Shown here: positions 58,401 through 64,000 of the stretch, one piece after another
Layout of the letters: the number at the start of each line of letters is the position of its first letter
Position numbering within the stretch: position 1 is the first letter of the stretch
NCBI GenBank assembly: GCA_013400155.1
Contig: VXBM01000001.1
Coordinates: 2,306,247-2,370,246 of the forward strand
Length of the DNA stretch: 64,000 nt
Direction: 5' to 3'
Origin: Helopsaltes ochotensis
Lineage: Eukaryota > Chordata > Aves > Passeriformes > Locustellidae
Notes under the pieces: generated by a model
The model's input: only the letters and a program-made list of their open reading frames with translations
What the model was told of the DNA's origin: nothing
Databases searched by the model: none
Translations under genes and position numbers: made by a program

Positions 58401-61391
58401 AAGGAAACAGGCCACAGATATTAAAAGGCACTCGGTTCCCAGGGGGGGACACTGGGAGGGGCAGGACGCTGGGCACTGGCAAAACATCCAGGATGGGGAT
58501 GACTCAGATTTGTCCTCTGTGCCCCAGACAAGTGTCTGCCCCACGGGGACCAACTTGGCTAAACATACTAATGTCTCCTTCCTGGAGAGTGTCTGGGGCA
58601 GCAACTCCATCTGCCCCTTTTCCAAGCAGGCAAATGGGTCCACCTGTTTTGCTGGAAACACCAAGGGAAGATGAGGAGCAGGTCTGGGAGAACAGGCTGG
58701 GAGCAGATGCAGGATGCCCAAGACACTGCCAGACCCCCAAATGGTGCAGCAATGAGCAGGAGAGGAGGAGATGCAGGGGCTAGGGACCCAGCCAAGGTCA
58801 CACAGAAACTGGAAACAGAGGTGAACCTGTGCATCTGTGTGCCTCGAGCACACATCCACACACAGCCAATAGGGCTAAATTTAGCTCCCCTACTCTTTTT
58901 TGACAGCGTTCCAGCCCTTCCATGGCTGTTTGATCACAAGCCACAGGGATCACCAGGGGTCCAGGCACCCATGGTCGCTGCCTATCACCAGGGCTCAGCA
59001 CTCCTTGGGAAGCTCCCCCATCGCTTCCCCCAGGGATGCCACTGGCATTGCCCATCTCCAGGTGGACAATTCCCATATGGCGCATGATGCAAAAGCAGTC
59101 CTGACTCCAGCACTAGTGTGCTAAGCAGGGAGCAGGGCTTCCCCTGTGCCACTGCTGCCCCCCGCCCTTCCCAGCTCACCCCAGGAGCAAGGCCAGGTGC
59201 CACAGCTACAGGTGAGATGGCCATGTCCAGGCTACAGAGCAGATCCCTGGCAAGAGCTCCCAGCAGGGCTGCCTCACACCAATCTCACAGGAACCCCCAT
59301 CTCCAGCCCAGTAGGCTGCAGGTTTGTCCCCTGGCAGGGGATGGAGAGGGCTGGTGTCTCAGTGCCAGGTCGTGGCATAGCCTGGCTCTCTAGTGGCTCC
59401 ATGCCGCCAGGCTTGCATCTCCTGCCCACCTGGGACACACTCCCAAGGTTGTTCTAACACCAGCAGAAGATGCCAGAAATGCATCAGAGGCGTCTTGGGG
59501 AAAGAGATGAAAGTCTTCCCTGGGGAAACATACCTCAGGTTGGAGGTTTTCAGATCTGGCATTTCCTTTCCTTGGAAAGAGCTGACTTTCCAGGCACTGA
59601 GCCTGGATTTCACATGTCCACCTCCCATTTTGCCCTCGAGTCAGTCCTTCCAGGCTGGGGTGCCACAGACCTGTTGCACTCTTGCAGGAAGTTTCCCACT
59701 GATGTCAACTGAGTTTTAAAAGCCACTTCTCTTGCTGAGCCCCAGTTACAACCCATCCTCTCCTCAAGCCTCCAGCTGCTTTCAGTGCTGATGTCTATCC
59801 TGCAGGCCATGACTCTATTTTTGCAACCTAGTTTTGGCCACACTTGGAAGGAGAGGAACCCTTTCCAGCCTGATCCAGAGGGTTTAGGGCAGCTTCTCTG
59901 CAAAGGAAACCTGCTGAGCTCATGTGAACGGACTGTCATTGGCCCCTCATATGTTTCTGGCAGCATTGTGGGATGCTGGGGCTGAAGGGCACAGTGGCAG
60001 GTCAGTCACCAAGTGACATCTTCCCCACCTATGCCCTTGTACCTCTCCTGTGCCAGCCATCCTCCCCAGAGGAGCAGTGATAATTCTTCCACTGCCTGCC
60101 ATGTCAGGATTTCACATTTCCATGCTAGAGCCATTAAAAAAACACTCCATTGTTTGCTGCCAGCATGACCCAGAATCCCACCAGGACCAGCACAGACCCA
60201 CAGTCACAGTCCATTCCCAGTGCCACACACTGTGCCCAGCTCCCAGCACCTCCAGACTCCCCAGGGTTTCTTGCCCACAGCATATCCCCTCCGACCAAGG
60301 GCAACTCCAGATGGGCTAGGTGTGACAAAGGACCACCCCTTCACTTCACCAAAGTCCCCAGGGATGTTATTCGATCTGGAGCTGCCTCCAGGATGGAGGA
60401 GACGCATGGGACCACATGTGGGATGTCACCATGGAGCCAGACCCACAGCTGCCTGCAAGGGATGCTCAAGAGCATACATACCCCACCAGAAGTGTGGGAC
60501 AGGGCTTTGCCCCCTATCCCACTGAGGGGCATCACTCCCAGAGGTGCTCCTTGCCCCTGCAGCCAGTCAGCATTTGGCCATGCTGTGGGAAGTGCCTCAA
60601 GGCTCTGGCTGAGCTGTGCAGAGAGAAGTCTCACAGATGGATGGAGCAATGCACACCCCGGGCAGGAGAGGCTCCGCACGTCCCCAGACACGTGATACTA
60701 GTTTCACCCCTCCTGCCCTGCTCCTTGTCTTGGGATCTCACCCTGCAAACCTCTGTCACTCACATCCCACTGCAGTGGGTCTTGGAGAGACCCTTCACAG
60801 GGGAAACTGGGACCCCCACTACATCCCAGAGCTGCCCAACACACCAGCTGAGGACCAAAAATGTGGGTCATGCCCAAAGGGACCCAGAGCCCCAAAATGC
60901 AGATTGTGGCCTGAGCATGAGCTCTGGGCACCCTACAAGAGTGGGAGGCTCCAGAGGGTCCATCTGCATCCCCATCTCACAGTGAGGGGCAGCAGTACCT
61001 GGATCCTGGCAGCATGCTGGACCCCAGAGTAGCCCTGGGGAAGCCCTGAACCACAGCTCAGCCCCGGGGCTGCCACCAGCTGCCCTCACACAGCGGAGCA
61101 GGACCACGGCCCGGAGGAACTAATGAAGTGACTGAGGAGATGGAGGTCTCCCAGAGAGGCAGAGAGGATGTCCCCCATCCACCTCTCCCACACCAAGCAT
61201 CTGGCTCGCCTCACGGCTTTGTGGAAGCGGCCGGGCCAGGCCACCCTGTCCCCCCATGTCCCCAGCCCCGTACCTTCAATGCCGCTGATGATTTTGAAGC
61301 AGCGAGTGGTGAACCAATAGGAGATGAGGAGGAGGATGGCAATCAGGGAGGCATAGAGCAGGCTGTCGTTGTGCAGGGATGTCCTCTCCAT
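43387..61391 (-). CDS. KCNIP2: Kv channel-interacting protein 2 (KChIP2), alternative first exons plus seven shared exons
   Basis: KChIP2 is an EF-hand subunit that binds the N-terminus of Kv4 channels, raising surface expression and slowing inactivation; it shapes the cardiac transient outward current. Shared exons are 45800-45924, 45338-45407, 45170-45240, 44528-44635, 44043-44147, 43755-43817 and 43387-43434. They encode [18 protein letters not shown] to [11 protein letters not shown]: degenerate EF1 ([12 protein letters not shown]), EF2 ([12 protein letters not shown]), EF3 ([12 protein letters not shown]) and EF4 ([12 protein letters not shown]). All 5' exons end in phase 1: 47047-47142 (palmitoylation type), 52460-52580, 57784-57886 and 61274-61391 (membrane types). 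The membrane forms would be 236, 230 and 235 aa. The extreme 5' exon for the palmitoylated form was not found. KCNIP2 rather than another KChIP is chosen from [21 protein letters not shown] and from synteny. Confidence 0.95.
43755..43817 (-). CDS. KCNIP2: KCNIP2 exon, EF-hand 4
   Basis: The acceptor is GTCTGCAG and the donor is AAG|GTAAAG. It encodes [20 protein letters not shown] plus K with all calcium-binding positions of EF4. Confidence 0.97.
44043..44147 (-). CDS. KCNIP2: KCNIP2 exon, EF3-EF4 linker
   Basis: The acceptor is CCATCAG and the donor is CAG|GTGAGC. It encodes [19 protein letters not shown] to EHVENFFQ. Confidence 0.97.
44528..44635 (-). CDS. KCNIP2: KCNIP2 exon, EF-hand 3
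   Basis: The acceptor is CCTTCCAG and the donor is GAG|GTGGGA. It encodes [20 protein letters not shown] and the EF3 loop [11 protein letters not shown]. Confidence 0.97.
45170..45240 (-). CDS. KCNIP2: KCNIP2 exon, EF-hand 2
   Basis: The acceptor is CCCTGCAG and the donor is GAG|GTGAGC. It encodes [20 protein letters not shown] plus SFE, the EF2 loop. Confidence 0.97.
45338..45407 (-). CDS. KCNIP2: KCNIP2 exon, EF-hand 1
   Basis: The acceptor is CTGGCAG and the donor is GGAG|GTGAGT. It encodes [20 protein letters not shown] plus PQG, the calcium-incompetent EF1. Confidence 0.97.
45800..45924 (-). CDS. KCNIP2: KCNIP2 first shared exon
   Basis: The acceptor is CCTTGCAG and the donor is AAT|GTGAGT. 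It starts with two bases (AC) that complete a codon supplied by each alternative 5' exon: D after a G-ending exon, N after the A-ending exon. It encodes [19 protein letters not shown] to LYRGFKN. Confidence 0.97.
47047..47142 (-). CDS. KCNIP2: KCNIP2 cytoplasmic palmitoylation exon
   Basis: The acceptor is TCTTCCAG. It encodes [20 protein letters not shown] then [11 protein letters not shown], matching the KChIP2 a/b/c segment whose adjacent cysteines are palmitoylated. It needs an upstream exon ending in G, which I did not find. The donor is AAA|GCAAGT, a GC donor; the nearby GT would create a stop after joining. Confidence 0.9.
52460..52580 (-). CDS. KCNIP2: KCNIP2 alternative first exon with membrane segment (KIS-like)
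   Basis: ATG at 52580 (GGGGGATGGCGG, G at -3 and +4) opens 40 codons plus one base, to donor GGAG|GTGGGA. The peptide [20 protein letters not shown], then a hydrophobic run to [15 protein letters not shown], closely resembles the KCNIP4 alternative N-terminus containing EGLQTVGI...LKLLHLLGLID. The phase-1 end joins to give DSVEDEFEL. The similarity and phase make this a real exon; tissue use is unknown. Confidence 0.82.
54940..55095. promoter_or_regulatory. Candidate regulatory block in KCNIP2 intron
   Basis: AT-rich words (TTTAATATTAATC, CTAAATTATTGATG, AAAATTGATAGC) flank a CpG-containing middle, in otherwise GC-rich intron sequence. CACTTCA near 55056 resembles an NKX2-type site in reverse. 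It looks like a conserved non-coding element. Confidence 0.3.
57784..57886 (-). CDS. KCNIP2: KCNIP2 KIS-domain first exon (functional copy)
   Basis: ATG at 57886 in CTCACCATGAA context opens [18 protein letters not shown], then [16 protein letters not shown] and donor GAAG|GTAACG. This is the K-channel inactivation suppressor type of N-terminus known from KChIP4a, KChIP3x and KChIP2x: a membrane helix that lowers surface delivery and removes fast inactivation. It lies in the 139-bp tandem duplication and is the copy with an intact donor. An upstream ATG at 57902 starts an 11-codon frame overlapping the main start. Confidence 0.9.
57790..58067. repeat. 139-bp tandem duplication, two copies
   Basis: Copy 1 starts at 57790 and copy 2 at 57929; from AGGACACAGG to the CCCCTCACCCCCC run I see no mismatch over about 127 bases. 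A 17-C run (57912-57928) forms the junction. Zero divergence means a very recent event or a false duplication made in assembly. Confidence 0.9.
57937..58025 (-). pseudogene. KCNIP2: Second copy of the KIS exon, donor lost
   Basis: This is identical to 57798-57886 from the ATG at 58025 through EPVS, but the sequence then enters a 17-base poly-G (sense) instead of LEG and the donor. A GTGAGG just beyond the run could act as a donor but would end in phase 2, not the needed phase 1. It is a broken exon copy or an assembly artefact. Confidence 0.75.
58395..58408. promoter_or_regulatory. RFX X-box-like site
   Basis: GTTGCTAAGGAAAC is one or two changes from the X-box GTTGCCATGGAAAC. It sits about 370 bp upstream of the duplicated KIS exon ATG at 58025, so it may belong to that promoter. 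Confidence 0.35.
61274..61391 (-). CDS. KCNIP2: KCNIP2 candidate alternative first exon with transmembrane helix
   Basis: ATG at 61391 (GGAGCCATGGAG, strong initiation context) opens 39 codons plus one base to donor GAAG|GTACGG. The peptide begins [20 protein letters not shown], continues through a hydrophobic LLISYWF stretch to [12 protein letters not shown], and joins as [10 protein letters not shown] in the right phase. I cannot match it to a known KChIP N-terminus with certainty. An E-box and a perfect MEF2 site lie about 200 bp upstream. The alternative is a chance ORF, but phase, codon texture and donor argue against it. Confidence 0.7.
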
Positions 61392-61595
61392 GGCTCCATC
61401 CCCCGTGCCCACTCGCGCCCCCAGCCAGCCCCGCCGTGCTATCTGGGGCAGCCCTGTCCCGGCTGTCCCCCTGCCAGAGGAGCCGGGCACCGCGGGCAGG
61501 GAGGCGGGGGGCCGCACGGGCAGGCACGCAGGTAATTGGGAGCGTTGTGTGAGAGCCAGGCTCCCAAACCAATTACCTTAATTGTGCTCAGACAG

Positions 61596-61619
61596 CACAT
61601 GGCAAACAGTTAAAAATAA
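61596..61619 (-). promoter_or_regulatory. KCNIP2: E-box and MEF2 site pair
   Basis: CACATG (61596-61601) and TTAAAAATAA (61610-61619, a full match to the MEF2 consensus) sit eight bases apart, about 205-230 bp upstream of the ATG at 61391. The pairing is typical of striated-muscle promoters, fitting KCNIP2 heart expression. Confidence 0.45.
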
Positions 61620-62400
61620 CCCTCCTGGCCCGGGGGGAGAGTGGCACCATCAGCCGGGAGAAGGAGGCAGGGGGCAGAGAACAGATGGGCTCATTACACA
61701 TGTGGCTGTGTCTCAGTACCGTGGGGCCAGCAAGGTATCACCAACAGCCCAAGGGCTGCTCTGAGTTCCCTGATGATCTTGGGATCCTCAGGGCTCAGCC
61801 CCTTGCTGCCAAACCTTAGGTGAAGCTGGGAGTCCTGGAAACGGGGTTCCCTAGGGAATGATGCTGCCAGGATCTCTGCTGATGCCTCCTTGTGTCCGTC
61901 CTTGCTCCAGACACGAGGCCTTGAAGAAAGGTGTCTCTGCAGTTCTGCCATCCTGGAGAGCTGGGTCTGGCATCTTGTTCCCTGTGTCCCACAACAGCAC
62001 CTCCCCAGGGATGTCTGTGACCAGCATCTGCTTTTCACAACCTGGAGTCAGACCCAGCCAGCCTGGCCTTTGCTCTGTGATGCCAGGTGCATTTAGACAG
62101 TGCCACTGTGGGTTTGGGCACACTCACTCACAGATCCCACACCACGCTGGATTAGCTGCATCCATGCCTGAGACACTTCTGGTCCCTGCACGGTGCTTGG
62201 CCCTATCTAGTGCCCCACGGAACACACGGCTGAGGAAGACACTGGACCCAAGTGTTTCATCCCAAACCCTCTTTGCACACAAGATGTCCCAACCCTACCC
62301 TGCACCCACAGCCAGGGGTTGTGGCCACCCGAGTGTGGGTGAGGAGTACAGCATTGCCCCAGCTGTGGCCCTTTCAGGGAGCAGAATCCAAGCATCCATA

Positions 62401-62450
62401 TCCATCCCCTCCCTCCTCCCTCCCTCCTTCCCTCCCTTCTCTCTCCCCCA
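62401..62450. repeat. CCCTCC-type pyrimidine tract
   Basis: A nearly pure C/T run on the plus strand, built of CCCTCC and CTCCCT units, is low-complexity and may be polymorphic. Confidence 0.8.
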
Positions 62451-62700
62451 AGATCAACAGCTCTGAGGATCCACAGGTGACACAGGACAGGATGACAAAG
62501 TGGCCCTGGCATGTGCCCATGGCTCAGCGCTGGGGAGAGCAGCAGGCCCTGTAACACTGCCCCAGGACCAGCCCAGGCTGACTGAGTCCATGCCTCCTGT
62601 CCCTCTTTGGGCTGTGACACTAACAGCCATGAAGTGTCCCCCACCCAGCCACCCCCGCCCTGGCTCTCCAGTGCTGCTGGCAGCACAGCCCTGCCACACT

Positions 62701-62760
62701 GCTAAATTTAAACACACCGCCAGCCACCTGCTGGGTGGTGTATAAATAATGCCTGGGGTG
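62701..62760. promoter_or_regulatory. TATA-like promoter candidate
   Basis: TATAAATA at 62741-62748 follows an E-box CACCTG and a CTAAATTTAAA word. It could serve a transcript in either direction; no first exon is visible next to it. Confidence 0.25.
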
Positions 62761-63224
62761 GGGTTTCTTGCCCAAAAAGTAGGTCCATGCACACAGCATG
62801 CCACAAGCACACCCAGGGCCATCAGATAGCCAGGTGGCTGGTCCCTGTCTCCATCATCCCAGCACCACCAGCAGCTGGGGATGGGGAACTGTCCCCCACT
62901 GTGGGATGGAGCAGATGGGGATGGAGCAGGACAATCATCCACCATCAAGGGACCTGTCTCTTCAGGAGGGGACCATGCACCTTGATCGTGGCCAGGATCT
63001 GCCCTCCTTGAGAGCCACCCCTGTGGCTACCCCTAAAGTGCTCTTCACGCAGTGCAGCAGGGTGTTAGGGGACTACTTCCACAAAATGTGCCATAGGACC
63101 TGCTGGGCCACAATGAGGTGATGGTCCCTCCTGGGCACAGCTGGGCAGCTGCTGCCCAGGTCCCTTGGGTGCTCCTGACCTGCCGGGGGGCCAGCCTGAT
63201 GGATAGGAATTTCTCCTTTTTTTT

Positions 63225-63410
63225 TGGTTCGCGGGGCCATCATCCATTAGGGAGAGTTAAATTTAGGTTAAAGCTGATCCCTTATTACCTTGCTGCTAAT
63301 CAGAGCGCGAGCAGATTATTAATAAGCACATTAAAATATTGGTGAAATGCTATTTTTGGGAGGTGAAGTCACAGTTTTAATCTGGTTAATTGATTGAGTC
63401 ATTTCTCTTT
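63225..63410. promoter_or_regulatory. AT-rich island with many factor-site words
   Basis: A sharp AT-rich block in GC-rich flanks contains TTAAATTTAGGTTAAA, GCTAATC, ATTATTAATAAG, a CArG-like CTATTTTTGG (near 63350), and GTTAATTGATTGAGTCAT with an AP-1 core TGAGTCA. Coding potential is absent. It reads like a tissue enhancer upstream of KCNIP2. Confidence 0.4.
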
Positions 63411-64000
63411 GCCCTCTCTGGCGACCCGTCCTTGGCCAGCTCCCCAGGGCACCCAGCCAGGGGCCCCCTTGCCCCAGGCCCCCCTGGTCAGGCACACAGT
63501 GCCTTCTGCAGTGAGCTCCAGAGGACCTCCTTCACCTATGCAGGAAGGACAGGGAGTCAGTGCCCCCCAAAAGGGAATGATGTGGTAGGATAACAGGCAG
63601 AGAGGGGTCAGAATCTTGGTGACCCAAGGATGGGAGCAGCAGCAGGGGAGGAGAGGAGCTACAGAGGGGAGAAGGCTGTGCATGCCCCACATCCCACATC
63701 CAACTCAGAGATGCCCAGCTTTGGGTTTCACTCCACTTTGGCTTGTCTCAGAGCTTGGGAGGACACCAGAAGACGGTGAGGGTAGTGAGTGCCCCATGGC
63801 CAGCCATGGCCTCTGTGCCCATCCCAATCCAATGCACACCCAGCAGGGCTGTAGCTCTTGGTCCTGCTCAGCGCCACACATGGTCACTCCAGGTACCCAG
63901 TCCCAGGGGTCACCTGCTACAGTCCCAATGCCATAGTACCCGGATGCAAAGCCCAGGACACTGAGACAAGGACCTGCAGGACATCCTTGCAGGTGGTGGG

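Larger units (their letters stand above)
61620..64000. other. Upstream or 5'-intronic KCNIP2 sequence
   Basis: No coding exon is recognised to the window edge. The missing first exon of the palmitoylated KChIP2 form may lie beyond 64000. Confidence 0.5.

Noticed and set aside
1..64000. tRNA, rRNA, CRISPR or bacterial-type operon features
   Set aside because: No tRNA box motifs, rRNA segments or regularly spaced repeats were seen. The sequence is a vertebrate nuclear genome.

Overview
This is vertebrate, almost certainly bird, genomic DNA. The genes are split into small exons with GT/GC-AG introns and CpG-rich promoters. There is a 3' fragment of a CR1 retroposon, the dominant avian LINE, at 9573-9950. 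The recognisable proteins are close to, but not identical with, their mammalian counterparts. The gene order NPM3 - OGA - KCNIP2, all on the minus strand, matches the human 10q24.32 block (FGF8-NPM3-OGA-KCNIP2-ARMH3).

Layout, left to right. 1-9100 has no gene I can support. 9130-9560 is an isolated CpG island, followed by an antisense CR1 fragment. 10483-14545 is NPM3: five coding exons, 144 aa, histone chaperone of the nucleoplasmin family. 15970-38176 is OGA (MGEA5): sixteen coding exons that join without a frame break into 911 aa, with a roughly 2.1-kb 3'UTR and a CpG-island promoter that runs into a 520-bp assembly gap (38578-39097). 39098-41310 is intergenic. 41315-61391 is KCNIP2 (KChIP2), a calcium-binding Kv4 channel subunit. 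It has seven shared 3' exons encoding the four EF-hands and at least four alternative 5' exons. The right end (61400-64000) is upstream or intronic KCNIP2 sequence with AT-rich islands that look regulatory.

The genes do not form an operon. NPM3 and OGA are housekeeping-type genes with CpG-island promoters. KCNIP2 is a tissue-restricted ion-channel modulator. The most interesting part is the KCNIP2 5' region. Three separate exons (52460-52580, 57784-57886, 61274-61391) each start with ATG, encode a hydrophobic membrane segment, and end in the same splice phase, so each can join the common EF-hand body. One of them, the KIS-type exon, lies in an exact 139-bp tandem duplication in which the second copy has lost its splice donor to a 17-base poly-C run. 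Other notable points are two GC-AG introns (OGA intron 2; the KCNIP2 palmitoylation exon), an in-frame intron-10 read-through that would make the short OGA isoform, a changed caspase site in OGA, and several CpG-retaining or homeobox-site-rich blocks in OGA introns 10-11 that look like conserved regulatory elements.

All exon borders were read by eye from codon continuity, splice dinucleotides and recalled family sequence. No alignment or transcript data was available.
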